This document shows, one piece after another, positions 39,613 through 48,011 of a stretch of 64,000 bases of DNA. Within the stretch, counting starts at the first letter, position 1; the number at the start of each line of letters is the position of its first letter. Where the stretch lies: NCBI RefSeq assembly GCF_002002925.1, contig NZ_CP019511.1:3317001-3381000 (forward strand), written 5' to 3'. This DNA is from Sphingomonas sp. LM7 (lineage in GTDB: Bacteria; Pseudomonadota; Alphaproteobacteria; Sphingomonadales; Sphingomonadaceae). Made by a program: the position numbers and the translations under genes. The notes beneath the pieces were generated by a model, which worked only from the letters and a program-made list of their open reading frames with translations, made no database searches and had not been told where the DNA came from.

Positions 39613-40651
39613 GCATCCTCCCGAACATCCTTGCCGCCTTGGCGAAAACCGTGGGCAATCCCGCCGCTTCGATATCGGCGATCGGCCACCATTCGCCGTC
39701 GGCCACGTCTGTGTGCTCCGCGATTGTTGCAGCCGCAAGCGCCACGTCGAGGTCGAAATGGGTGAAGCCGTGACGGACTTGCGCGTCGAGCATCCGCCAA
39801 TCCGCCGCGATCGGTGCGTCGGCGAGGCCCGGCGGCGTGTCGGTCCACGGCCCGGTGGGCAGCGCGCGCATGCCGCCGAGCAAACCCTTGGCCGGGCGGC
39901 GGACGAGCAATACCTGCCCATCGCGCTCGATCCAGAACATCGTGCCATGGCGTTGCGGCTTGGGAAGCTTGGCGGCCTTGACCGGGAAGGTCTCGGGCGC
40001 GCCGGTGGCGAAGCCGTCGCACTCGGGGCGCAACGGGCAGAGCAGGCAGCGGGGCGCGCGGGCGGTGCAGATGCCCGAGCCCAAATCCATCATCGCCTGT
40101 GCGAAATCGCCGGTGCGCGCATCGGGGGTGATCGAATCGGTGAGCGTGCGGATCCTGGGCCGGGCGCCGGGCAGGGGCTCGCTCACCGCGAACAGCCGCG
40201 TCACCACGCGTTCGACATTGGCATCGACCACCACGGCGCGCTGGCCGAATGCGATCGCCGCAATCGCCGCGGCGGTATAGCCGCCCACGCCGGAAAGCCC
40301 GAGAAGCTCGGCTTCGGTCTCGGGAAGGCGGCCGCGCGCGGCGACTTCGCGGGCGCAGGCGAGCAGGTTGCGCGCCCGGGCATAATAGCCGAGCCCCGCC
40401 CAGGCGGCCATCAGATCGGCATCCTCGGACGCCGCCAGCGCCTCGAAGCTCGGCCAGCGCGCCGTGAACTTTTCGAAATAGGGGATGACCGTGGCGACCT
40501 GGGTCTGCTGGAGCATCACTTCGCTCAGCCACACCCGGTATGGATCGGGCGCGTTCGCTCCGGGCCGCGCGCGCCAGGGCAAATCGCGGGCATGGGCATC
40601 GTACCAGTGGAGCAGGGGCGCGGCGATTGCGCGAGGGACGTTGTCGGGCAC
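39605..40651 (-). CDS. mutY: A/G-specific adenine glycosylase MutY
   Basis: A 348-residue base-excision repair enzyme that removes A opposite 8-oxoG. It has SEVMLQQTQV (catalytic Glu), helix-hairpin-helix LLGLSGVGGYTAAAIAAIAFG, Asp in VVVDANVERV, and the [4Fe-4S] ligands C-x6-C-x2-C-x5-C in GICTARAPRCLLCPLRPEC. A Nudix-like C-terminal domain follows. The likely start is a GTG at 40651; upstream codons run into the divergent DUF721 gene only 27 bp away. It heads an overlapping mutY-hydrolase-nudC operon. Confidence 0.93.
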   Translation of the reverse strand: MPDNVPRAIAAPLLHWYDAHARDLPWRARPGANAPDPYRVWLSEVMLQQTQVATVIPYFEKFTARWPSFEALAASEDADLMAAWAGLGYYARARNLLACAREVAARGRLPETEAELLGLSGVGGYTAAAIAAIAFGQRAVVVDANVERVVTRLFAVSEPLPGARPRIRTLTDSITPDARTGDFAQAMMDLGSGICTARAPRCLLCPLRPECDGFATGAPETFPVKAAKLPKPQRHGTMFWIERDGQVLLVRRPAKGLLGGMRALPTGPWTDTPPGLADAPIAADWRMLDAQVRHGFTHFDLDVALAAATIAEHTDVADGEWWPIADIEAAGLPTVFAKAARMFGRMHA

Positions 40652-40678
40652 GCCCCGCCTATGGCATGGGAGGGGGCA

Positions 40679-41221
40679 ATGACGAAGACCCCCGACAAGC
40701 CGAAGCGCGCCACGACGCGCCAGCCCAGGATGGAGCCGCAGCGATCGAACCGCGCGCGCCCGGTTTCCGAGCTGCTGCCCGATGTCGGCCGCGCGGCATT
40801 CCGCAAGTTCGGCTTCGTCCAGCACGCGATCGTCAGCCGCTGGAGCGAGATCGTCGGTGAGCGCTATGCCCGCGTCTCGGCCCCCGAATCGATTCGCTTC
40901 GCGCAGGGCAAGCGCGCCGAAGGCGTGCTCAGCCTGATCGTCGCCGGTGCCCATGCGCCGATGATGCAGCACATCGCGCCGGAGATCATCGACAGGGTCA
41001 ATCGCTTCTTCGGCTATTCCGCGGTTGCGCGGCTCGCGATCCGCCAGGGCGAGATCAAGCGCGCGGTGAAGAATGCGCCGCCGCCCAGCCTAGCGCCGCT
41101 GTCGGAAGCGATGGGCGATAGCCTGCGCGGCATCGCCGACCCCGAATTGAAGGCGGTTCTCGAATCGCTCGCCGCCGGCGTGGCCGCTGCCGAAGGCCTC
41201 AAGCTGGGGAAGATCGACTGA
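40679..41221 (+). CDS. DUF721/DciA-like protein
   Basis: A 180-residue protein with the DUF721 pattern: FRKFGFVQHAIVSRWSEIVGERYARVSAPESIRFA and LIVAGAHAPMMQHIAPEIIDRVNRFFGYSAVARLAIRQ. DciA proteins of this family help load the DnaB helicase in bacteria lacking DnaC, so that role is likely but not proved. The start follows GGAGGGGG. Its TGA overlaps the ATG of the next gene, a DsbA-like protein, and this leads on to smc. Confidence 0.85.
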   Translation: MTKTPDKPKRATTRQPRMEPQRSNRARPVSELLPDVGRAAFRKFGFVQHAIVSRWSEIVGERYARVSAPESIRFAQGKRAEGVLSLIVAGAHAPMMQHIAPEIIDRVNRFFGYSAVARLAIRQGEIKRAVKNAPPPSLAPLSEAMGDSLRGIADPELKAVLESLAAGVAAAEGLKLGKID

Positions 41222-41922
41222 TGGCGCTGCGTTTCTTCGCCGCCGCATTGCTGCTGCTCGTCGGTGCCGCTCCCGTCACGGCGCAACAGGCGCGTCCTGC
41301 CGCCAACTGGGTCGCCGTCGTCGTCAAGACTCCCGAGGGCGGCTTTCGCCAGGGCAATCCCAATGCGCCGATCAAGCTGGTCGAATATGGTTCGCGCACC
41401 TGCCCGACCTGCGGCAGGTTCGCTGCCGATGGCGTCGAGCCGATGCGCCGCGAATGGATCGCCAGCGGCAAACTCAGCTACGAATTTCGCGACTTCCTGA
41501 TTCACGGCGCCCCCGATCTTGCGCTGGCGCTGCTCAATCAATGCGTGCCGACGCCGCGCTTCTTTCCCATTCTCGACCAGATGTTCGCCAGCCAGCAGGT
41601 CTTCGATGGCCCGCTGCACAGGCTGATCGAGACGCAGCCCAAGGTGGTCGAGGGCTGGCAGCAGCTTCCCCCGGCCCAGTCGGCGACCCGCTTCGCCGAA
41701 GCGCTGGGCATGATCCCGTTCATGAAGGCACGCGGCCTGCCCGAAGCCCAGGCGCGCCGCTGCCTTGCCAATCCTGCGCTGATCAAGGGCATCGCAGATA
41801 CCTATGCCGGCGGGGTCAAGGCCGGCATCCAGGGCACGCCCAGCTTCTTCGTCAACGGCCGCCGCGTGCGCGCCTATACCTGGGATCAGCTCCAGCCCGA
41901 GCTTCGTGCCGCGGACAGCTGA
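41221..41922 (+). CDS. DsbA-like thiol:disulfide protein 1
   Basis: A 233-residue exported thioredoxin-fold protein with signal peptide (MALRFFAAALLLLVGAAPVTAQ) and active site CPTC in SRTCPTCGRF. A helical insert follows, and the cis-Pro is in GIQGTPSFFVNG. It probably oxidises or reshuffles disulfides in the periplasm. It starts on the last base of the DUF721 stop codon and is followed by a closely related lipoprotein version, a tandem duplication. Confidence 0.9.
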   Translation: MALRFFAAALLLLVGAAPVTAQQARPAANWVAVVVKTPEGGFRQGNPNAPIKLVEYGSRTCPTCGRFAADGVEPMRREWIASGKLSYEFRDFLIHGAPDLALALLNQCVPTPRFFPILDQMFASQQVFDGPLHRLIETQPKVVEGWQQLPPAQSATRFAEALGMIPFMKARGLPEAQARRCLANPALIKGIADTYAGGVKAGIQGTPSFFVNGRRVRAYTWDQLQPELRAADS

Positions 41923-41947
41923 TCCACTCTTCCCGGAGACTACGACC

Positions 41948-42685
41948 ATGCGTTTTTCCATCGCCCTTCTCCCGCTTCTCGCGCTCGCAGCCTGTGGCGG
42001 CGGTGAAGGCAATAGCTCGGCACCCGTTTCGAGCGCGCCCGTTGCACAGACGCCGCCGCCCGCGGGCAAGCAATGGGCCGATGTCGTCGTCAAGACGCCC
42101 GAGGGCGGCTATCTCCAGGGCAATCCAAGCGCGCCGATCAAGCTGGTCGAATATGGTTCGCGCACCTGCCCGACCTGCGGCCGCTTCGGCGTCGAGGCGG
42201 CCGAGCCGCTGCGCGCAAACTATATTTCGACGGGCAAGGTCAGCTACGAGTTCCGCGATTTCCCGCTCCATGGCGCGCCCGATCTCGCGCTCGCGCTGCT
42301 CAACCGGTGCGCCGGCACCGAGGCGTTCTTCCCGATGCTCGACCAGATCTTCGCGAACCAGCCGAGCTTCTTCGAGAAGATGGAAAAGCTGCCCGAGGGC
42401 TTCCAGCAGCAGCTCCAGACAATGGCCCCGCCCCAGGCGGCTGCGGCGATGGCCGACGCAGCCGGGATGGTCGAGTTCGCCAAGCAGCGCGGCATCCCCG
42501 AGGCAAAGGCGCGCCAGTGCCTCGCCGATCAGGCCGCGATCAAGGAAGTCGCCGACAGCCTGGCCGACGGATCGAACAACAAGGGCGTGACCGGGACGCC
42601 GAGCTTCTTCATCAACGGCGACAAGATCGACGCAGCGCTCTGGTCGCAAGTCGAGACCGCGCTGAAGGCGGCGGGCGCGCGCTAG
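41948..42685 (+). CDS. DsbA-like thiol:disulfide lipoprotein 2
   Basis: A 245-residue paralogue of the preceding product. It has a lipoprotein signal (MRFSIALLPLLALAAC) instead of a cleaved signal peptide, a Ser/Pro-rich linker, the CPTC active site (SRTCPTCGRF) and cis-Pro (GVTGTPSFFING). Long identical stretches (NAPIKLVEYGSRTCPTCGRF versus SAPIKLVEYGSRTCPTCGRF) show that the pair arose by duplication. One is soluble, the other membrane-anchored, so they may act at different sites. It lies 24 bases before smc. Confidence 0.9.
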   Translation: MRFSIALLPLLALAACGGGEGNSSAPVSSAPVAQTPPPAGKQWADVVVKTPEGGYLQGNPSAPIKLVEYGSRTCPTCGRFGVEAAEPLRANYISTGKVSYEFRDFPLHGAPDLALALLNRCAGTEAFFPMLDQIFANQPSFFEKMEKLPEGFQQQLQTMAPPQAAAAMADAAGMVEFAKQRGIPEAKARQCLADQAAIKEVADSLADGSNNKGVTGTPSFFINGDKIDAALWSQVETALKAAGAR

Positions 42686-42709
42686 CGGCCTAAGCGGGGG
42701 GCCGGGGCG

Positions 42710-45700
42710 ATGCAGATCAAACGGCTGCGACTGACGGGCTTCAAGAGCTTCGTCGATCCGGCCGATCTGCGCATCGAACCCGGCCTGACCGGGATCGTCG
42801 GTCCCAATGGGTGCGGCAAGTCCAACCTGCTCGAAGCGCTGCGCTGGGCTATGGGCGAGAACAGCGCCAAGTCGATGCGCGGCGCGGGCATGGAAGACGT
42901 GATCTTCGCCGGCACCGCGACGCGGCCCGCGCGTGATTTCGCTGAAGTCTCGATCCTCGCCGAGCAAGTGGGGGACGACGACGAACTCGAAGTCGTCCGC
43001 CGGATCGAGCGCGGTGCAGGCTCGGCCTATCGGATCAACGGACGCGACGTGCGGGCGAAGGACGTCGCGCTGGTGTTTGCCGATTCGGCGACGGGCGCGC
43101 ATTCGCCCGCGCTGGTGAGCCAGGGACGGATCGGTGCGATCATCTCGGCCAAGCCCGGCGAGCGTCGGGCGATGCTGGAAGAGGCGGCGGGGATCGCCGG
43201 GCTGCACGTCCGGCGGCGAGATGCCGAGCAGAAGCTGCGCGCAACCGAGGCCAATCTCACGCGTCTCGACGAACTGATCGGCGACCAGGAGACGCGCGCC
43301 GCGGCACTCAAGCGTCAGGCGCGGCAGGCCGAGCGCTATCGCGAACTCTCCGATCGCATCCGCATCGCCGAGGCGCGGATGATCTATGCGCGTTGGCGCG
43401 ACGCGGCCGCCGCCGCCGATACCGCCAAGAAGGAAGCGGCGGCCGCCGAGACGCTGGTCGCCGAGCGGGCACAGGCACATGACGCCACCGCGGCCCGCCA
43501 GCAGGCTGCGGCAGAGACGCTTGCCGGGTTGCGCGCCGATGCACTTATGGTGCGAGACCGCGCGACGGAAGCGATGCACCGGCTGGCGACGCTGCGCAGC
43601 GAACGCGCCACCGTTGAGCGCCGCATTGTGGAGTTGCGCGATGCCGAGGCGCGGCTGGCCGACGACCGGAGCCGCGAGGGCGCGCTGGCGCATGATGCCG
43701 GCGAAGCGCTGGCGCGGCTTGGCGACGAAGCAAAGGCGCTCGATACCCGCATTGACGATGCCGGAGCGCGGATGCCGACACTGGATGGCGCATTGGCCGA
43801 GGCCGAGCGGGCGGCGCGCGATGCCGAGGTGGCGCTGGCCCAGGCGCTGGCGGCGCAGGCGAGCGAGGCTGCGGACGCGCGAGTCGCCGAGGCGGCATTG
43901 ATCGCCGCGCGGACCCGAGCCGAGCGGGCAGGGCGCGACCAGGCGCGGATCGATGCGGAGATCCGCGCTTTGGGAGACGTCCAGCCGTTACAGGCCGAGA
44001 AATTGCGCGCCGCCGAAGCGCGAGCGCAGTCGGTGCGCCAGGCGGAGACCGCGCGTTCGGGCCTGACTCGCGCCGACGCCAGCGAACGCAGCGCAATCGA
44101 CTCGCGGGATCGGGCGCAATCGACGCGGGCGGCTGCGCATGCCGAACTGGCGCAGATCGACAGCGAGTCCGCCGTGCTTGCCAAGGCGACGAGGCCCTCG
44201 GGCAAGGATCGGCTGCTCGATCGGCTCAAGGTCGATGCAGGTTATGAGCGCGCGCTTGCCGCGGCGTTGGGCGACGATCTTGAAGCGGGGCTCGACGCGA
44301 GTGCCGAGCGCTATTGGGCGGGTGCCGGAGCGCAGCCCGGCGATCCCGGCGCGCCGGCCGATACCACACCACTGGCGCAGCATGTCGAGGCGCCGGCGGC
44401 GCTGGCCCGTCGGCTGGCGCAAGTGCTGGTGGCGGAGAGCGATGCGGGGCACCCGCTCGCGGTCGGGCAGCGGCTGGTCACGGTCGCCGGGGTGCTGCGG
44501 CGCTGGGACGGCTATGTCGCCAAGTCGGGCGGGGCAGCGGCGGCGGAGCGGCTGGAACGGGTCAACCGGATGGCGGCGCTGGAGAAGGCGCGGCCCGCCG
44601 CGGTGCGCGCAGTGGATGCGGCCGACACCGAGCTGGCGCGGATCGACGAGACGATTGCCGAGGCGCGCCGTGCCGCGGCCGATTGCCGTCGCGTGCTAGA
44701 TCATGCGGAGAATGCGGGGCGCGAAGCCGGGCGTGCCGAGGACCGTGCCACTGCGCAGCTCGAACGGATCGAATCGCAGCGCGCGGACCTGGAAGCGCGC
44801 CGCACACGCGTTGCCGCCGAACAGGACGAGGCCGCCGACGAACTGGCCCGCGCCGAAGCGCTCAAGGCGGCGCTGCCCGATGGTTCGGCGACGCGTGCTC
44901 GTGTGGCTACGCTGTCGTCCGAAGCCGAGGTTCGCCGTGCGGCGGCCGCCAATGCCCGCAGCGAACGCGGCACGCTGGAACGCGAGATCGCCCAGGCGCG
45001 CGAGCGGCTTGCCGCGGCCACTGCCGAAAGCCGCAGCTGGAAGTCGCGTGCGGGCGAAGCGGCGCGGCGCTCGGCGGAAATGGACAAGCGTGCCGTGGCG
45101 TTGGCCGAGGAAAGCGAGCGCATCGCCGACCGCCCCGCCGAGCTCGATGCCGCGGTGACCGAGGCCGAGGCGGCGACCGAAGCGGCGCGCGCGCAATCCG
45201 CAGCGGCACAGGCCGCCGAACGCGAGGCCGAGACTGCGCTGCGCGCGACCGAAGGCGAGGTGCGCGCCGCCAATGAAGGGCTGGCCGAGGCGCGCGAGGC
45301 GCGCGCCGGCGCCGTGGCGCGCGTCGAGAACCAGGAGATGCGCCGGATCGAGATGGGGCGGTTGTCGGGCGAGCGCTTCGAATGTCCCCCACCGCTGCTG
45401 CCGCAGAAAGCCGGGTTCGAGGCGGAGACGGTGCGCAGCCCACAGGAGGAATCCGCCGCCCATGAAAAGCTCAATGTCGATCGCGAGCGGATTGGGCCGG
45501 TCAATCTTGTCGCCGAGACCGAACTCGCCGAGCTGGAAGCGGCGTTCACCAGCAACGCCGCCGAGCGCGACGAGCTGGCGCAGGCAGTCAACCGGCTGCG
45601 CGGCTCGATCGGGACGCTCAACCGCGAGGGACGGCAGCGGCTGCTAGCGGCGTTCGAGGCAGTCGATGTGCATTTCCGGCGGCTGTTCTCGACGTTGTTC

Positions 45701-46117
45701 AACGGCGGACAGGCGCATCTGGAACTGGTCGATTCGGACGATCCGCTCGAGGCCGGGCTCGAGATCATGGCGCAGCCGCCGGGGAAGCGGCTTCAGTCGC
45801 TGACCCTGCTTTCGGGCGGCGAACAGGCGCTGACCGCGGTGGCTCTGATCTTTGCGCTGTTCCTGACCAATCCGGCGCCGATCTGCGTGCTCGACGAAGT
45901 CGATGCGCCGCTCGACGATGCCAATATCGAGCGCTTCTGCGACTTGCTCGAGGCGATGACCCGCGAGACCGCGACGCGCTATCTGATCGTTACCCACAAT
46001 GCCGCGACGATGAGCCGGATGCACCGGCTGTTCGGCGTTACGATGGTCGAGCGCGGGGTGAGTCGTCTGGTCTCGGTGGATCTCGGCGGAGCGGAAAGTC
46101 TGCTGGCGGCAGAATAG
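42710..46117 (+). CDS. smc: Chromosome segregation protein SMC
   Basis: An 1135-residue SMC ATPase. Walker A GPNGCGKSNLLEALRW is at about residue 28-43, long Ala/Glu/Arg-rich coiled coils flank a hinge at about 485-640 (DRLLDRLKVDAGYERALAAALGDD...), and the C-terminal head holds LSGGEQALTAVALIFALF (signature) and ICVLDEVDAPLDDAN (Walker B). It organises and compacts the chromosome with ScpAB, which are not here. It follows the DUF721-DsbA-DsbA run on one strand. The IS1595-like transposon lies 71 bp after its stop. Confidence 0.96.
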   Translation: MQIKRLRLTGFKSFVDPADLRIEPGLTGIVGPNGCGKSNLLEALRWAMGENSAKSMRGAGMEDVIFAGTATRPARDFAEVSILAEQVGDDDELEVVRRIERGAGSAYRINGRDVRAKDVALVFADSATGAHSPALVSQGRIGAIISAKPGERRAMLEEAAGIAGLHVRRRDAEQKLRATEANLTRLDELIGDQETRAAALKRQARQAERYRELSDRIRIAEARMIYARWRDAAAAADTAKKEAAAAETLVAERAQAHDATAARQQAAAETLAGLRADALMVRDRATEAMHRLATLRSERATVERRIVELRDAEARLADDRSREGALAHDAGEALARLGDEAKALDTRIDDAGARMPTLDGALAEAERAARDAEVALAQALAAQASEAADARVAEAALIAARTRAERAGRDQARIDAEIRALGDVQPLQAEKLRAAEARAQSVRQAETARSGLTRADASERSAIDSRDRAQSTRAAAHAELAQIDSESAVLAKATRPSGKDRLLDRLKVDAGYERALAAALGDDLEAGLDASAERYWAGAGAQPGDPGAPADTTPLAQHVEAPAALARRLAQVLVAESDAGHPLAVGQRLVTVAGVLRRWDGYVAKSGGAAAAERLERVNRMAALEKARPAAVRAVDAADTELARIDETIAEARRAAADCRRVLDHAENAGREAGRAEDRATAQLERIESQRADLEARRTRVAAEQDEAADELARAEALKAALPDGSATRARVATLSSEAEVRRAAAANARSERGTLEREIAQARERLAAATAESRSWKSRAGEAARRSAEMDKRAVALAEESERIADRPAELDAAVTEAEAATEAARAQSAAAQAAEREAETALRATEGEVRAANEGLAEAREARAGAVARVENQEMRRIEMGRLSGERFECPPPLLPQKAGFEAETVRSPQEESAAHEKLNVDRERIGPVNLVAETELAELEAAFTSNAAERDELAQAVNRLRGSIGTLNREGRQRLLAAFEAVDVHFRRLFSTLFNGGQAHLELVDSDDPLEAGLEIMAQPPGKRLQSLTLLSGGEQALTAVALIFALFLTNPAPICVLDEVDAPLDDANIERFCDLLEAMTRETATRYLIVTHNAATMSRMHRLFGVTMVERGVSRLVSVDLGGAESLLAAE

Positions 46118-46180
46118 GATTTCGCGCCGCCAGTTTTACGATTTACACGGTGGATATGGAATTAAATTGCTTGAAGGCGA

Positions 46181-46188
46181 CAGATTGT
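46181..46188 (+). repeat. Target site duplication, left (CAGATTGT)
   Basis: The eight bases just outside the left inverted repeat read CAGATTGT and recur exactly at 49480-49487 just outside the right one. Eight-base duplications are usual for IS1595-family insertion. Confidence 0.95.
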
Positions 46189-46207
46189 GGCGATTATATA
46201 CGTGACA
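46189..46207 (+). repeat. Left terminal inverted repeat of the transposon
   Basis: GGCGATTATATACGTGACA matches the reverse complement of 49461-49479 except for two bases. Its outer edge meets the CAGATTGT duplication directly. Confidence 0.95.
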
Positions 46208-46237
46208 AATCAGCCGTGATGCGGGCATATAATCCGC

Positions 46238-47197
46238 ATGACGAACCTTACTGCACCCCGCTTCACCGACGAGACCGCAGCCCGCGAGCATCTTGAAGCT
46301 CTGCGCTGGCCGGAAGGTCCGTTCTGCCCGCACTGTGGTTCGTTCAATGCGGCACGGCTTCCTGCGCAGCGTGGCCGTCCGACCAAGGCGCACCCTGATG
46401 GCGCGATCCGCGCTGGCGTTGTCCAGTGCCGCGATTGCCGCAAGCAGTACTCTGTGACGGTCGGCACGGTGTTCGAAGGCAGCAAGGTCCCGCTCAACAA
46501 GTGGCTGCTCGCCAACTACCTGCTTGTGTCCAGCAAGAAGGGCATGAGCGTCCACCAGCTGCACCGCATGCTCGGCGTCACCTACAAGACCGCATGGTTC
46601 ATGTTCCACCGCATCCGTGAGGCAATGCGCGAAGAGGGCGGCGACAAGTTCGGCGGCGGTGGCGGCATTGTCGAGATTGACGAGACGTACATCGGCCGCG
46701 ACCGCACGAAGGAACAGAAGGCCGGTGGCGCCTCGCACAAGATGAAGGTTTTGACCCTCGTTGACCGCGAGACGGGTCGCGCTCGCTCGCTCCGCTTCGA
46801 GAACTTCCGCAAGGAGGAAATCGGCATGATCGTCCGTCACAACGTGGCGCACGAAGCCGTCCTGATGACCGACGAAGCGAACCTGTATCGCGGCCTGTCC
46901 AAGATGCATGCCGGTCACAAGGTCGTCACCCACGGCAAGGGTGAGTACGTCAACAAGGACGACGCCACGACCCATACGAACACGATCGAAGGCTTCTTTT
47001 CGATCTTCAAGCGCGGGATGATCGGTGTGTACCAGCACTGCGGCAAGCAGCACCTGAACCGCTACCTTGCCGAGTTCGATTTCCGTTATTCGAACCGCGC
47101 CGCAAATGGCGTTGACGATGCCGCCCGCGCCGATCTGGCCCTCAAAGGCATCGCTGGCCGTCGCCTGTTCTATCGGCGGCCTAGCTTCGCAGCCTAA
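46238..47197 (+). CDS. IS1595 family (ISXO2-like) transposase
   Basis: A 319-residue transposase. A zinc-ribbon-like N terminus (FCPHCGS and CRDCRKQYS) is followed by the ISXO2-like DDE core: VEIDETYIGRD (first Asp), VLMTDEANLYRG (second Asp) and HTNTIEGFFSIFKRGMIGVYQHCGKQHLNRYLAEFDFRYSNR (Asn/His and later catalytic residues). The frame is intact. The start has a weak ribosome site. It is the only transposase in the element and should act on the 19-bp ends. Confidence 0.95.
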   Translation: MTNLTAPRFTDETAAREHLEALRWPEGPFCPHCGSFNAARLPAQRGRPTKAHPDGAIRAGVVQCRDCRKQYSVTVGTVFEGSKVPLNKWLLANYLLVSSKKGMSVHQLHRMLGVTYKTAWFMFHRIREAMREEGGDKFGGGGGIVEIDETYIGRDRTKEQKAGGASHKMKVLTLVDRETGRARSLRFENFRKEEIGMIVRHNVAHEAVLMTDEANLYRGLSKMHAGHKVVTHGKGEYVNKDDATTHTNTIEGFFSIFKRGMIGVYQHCGKQHLNRYLAEFDFRYSNRAANGVDDAARADLALKGIAGRRLFYRRPSFAA

Positions 47198-47405
47198 GCT
47201 GCCCGCGCTTGGTCGCAGGCGCAGAATTCCGAGGAGGCGCGAGGATTAGGTGTCGCGCAAGTGGGCGGGGTACTGGCAGCGATAAAGTGCCGCCCACAGC
47301 ATCGATCAAATGATCAATCCGACGCCGAATCAAACCGGAACACGGGCTCTTGAATCGCGTTGATCAATCACGATATTCGCAAAACGCAAAATTCAACGGG
47401 TGTGT

Positions 47406-47434
47406 CAAACGATATCCACACTGGATATCGTTTG
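47406..47434 (+). repeat. 12-bp perfect palindrome with 5-base spacer
   Basis: CAAACGATATCC (47406-47417) and GGATATCGTTTG (47423-47434) are exact inverted copies. It could be an operator for a dimeric regulator or a recombination site. It lies 209 bases after the transposase stop. Confidence 0.8.
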
Positions 47435-47635
47435 GAGAACCGGTTTGCAAGTGGTAGAAGGCGCGGACGCCGGGGTTGACATCGTCGTCAACGGCGGTTC
47501 ACCCAGTAAGAAATGTTAACCCGCTTCTGAGAAGTAGACGGTGAATTGTGTAATACCCGGGTCCGGGAGGGCCGCTACGGCTAGCAGACGCTTTCTTCAA
47601 CGGAGATCGCGGCGCGGCTGCCAGGGGCGAAATTC

Positions 47636-47654
47636 AGGAGGGACACACCCTCCT
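47636..47654 (+). repeat. Hairpin enclosing a ribosome-site-like AGGAGGG
   Basis: AGGAGGG-ACACA-CCCTCCT forms a perfect 7-bp stem with a 5-base loop. The Shine-Dalgarno-like strand would be hidden. No good start codon follows within 15 bases, so the role is unclear. Confidence 0.6.
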
Positions 47655-47769
47655 AAAGCAATCAGGGCTAGCAGAGGGCTAGCTCGTTCTGAGCGGCTTA
47701 TGCCGACGAGACGCTCAGGAATCGCAGGGTCGGCCGCAATGCCCCATGGGCAGGCAGGAAGGTGTTTTA

Positions 47770-47979
47770 GTGAATAACGCCATCGAACGCGCCGCTGATC
47801 TGTTGTTCGGCGACGCCGGACGCAGCGTGGTTAACGTGCGTTTTCTGTGCGGCGGCCAAGACAATGTCTCTGCCGAGCGATTGGCAGAGCAAATCGTTTT
47901 GTCCGAAGCTCAGATTCGCGGTGAGCAAGCGCGCCGGATTACGAATGTGGACGAATATTTGACGTCTATCGCATCGTAA
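47770..47979 (+). CDS. Transposon passenger gene 1, small hypothetical protein
   Basis: A 69-residue protein from a GTG at 47770, preceded by GGAAGG at seven bases. It is mixed polar and hydrophobic, with no signal peptide or membrane segment, and ends TNVDEYLTSIAS. I do not recognise a family. Its position just before a larger gene, separated by a 24-28 base hairpin, is like that of small regulators or antitoxins, but that is only inference from layout. The long structured leader upstream may control it. Confidence 0.5.
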   Translation: MNNAIERAADLLFGDAGRSVVNVRFLCGGQDNVSAERLAEQIVLSEAQIRGEQARRITNVDEYLTSIAS

Positions 47980-47983
47980 GTTA

Positions 47984-48011
47984 GCGAGTGCCCCATAATT
48001 GGGGCACTCGC
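47984..48011 (+). terminator. Perfect 11-bp hairpin between passenger genes 1 and 2
   Basis: GCGAGTGCCCC and GGGGCACTCGC pair exactly around ATAATT and end directly before the ATG of the next gene. It lacks a T-run. It may terminate, attenuate, or act as an operator, and it leaves no room for a ribosome site for that ATG. Confidence 0.55.

Larger units (their letters stand above)
47198..47769 (+). other. 570-bp palindrome-rich non-coding region inside the transposon
   Basis: No convincing gene lies here. It contains several strong inverted repeats: a GTGGGCGG/CCGCCCAC pair (47261-47297), a 12-bp perfect palindrome around GATATC (47406-47434), an AGGAGGG/CCCTCCT hairpin (47636-47654), repeated GCTAGC sites (47579-47690), and TGCCCCATGGGCA near 47739. 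It may be a structured RNA leader for the downstream gene, an integration-related or control region, or both. Confidence 0.55.

Noticed and set aside
47541..47777. 78-codon plus-strand frame in the transposon gap
   Set aside because: Arg/Ser-rich, no ribosome site, and it runs through hairpins; likely chance.
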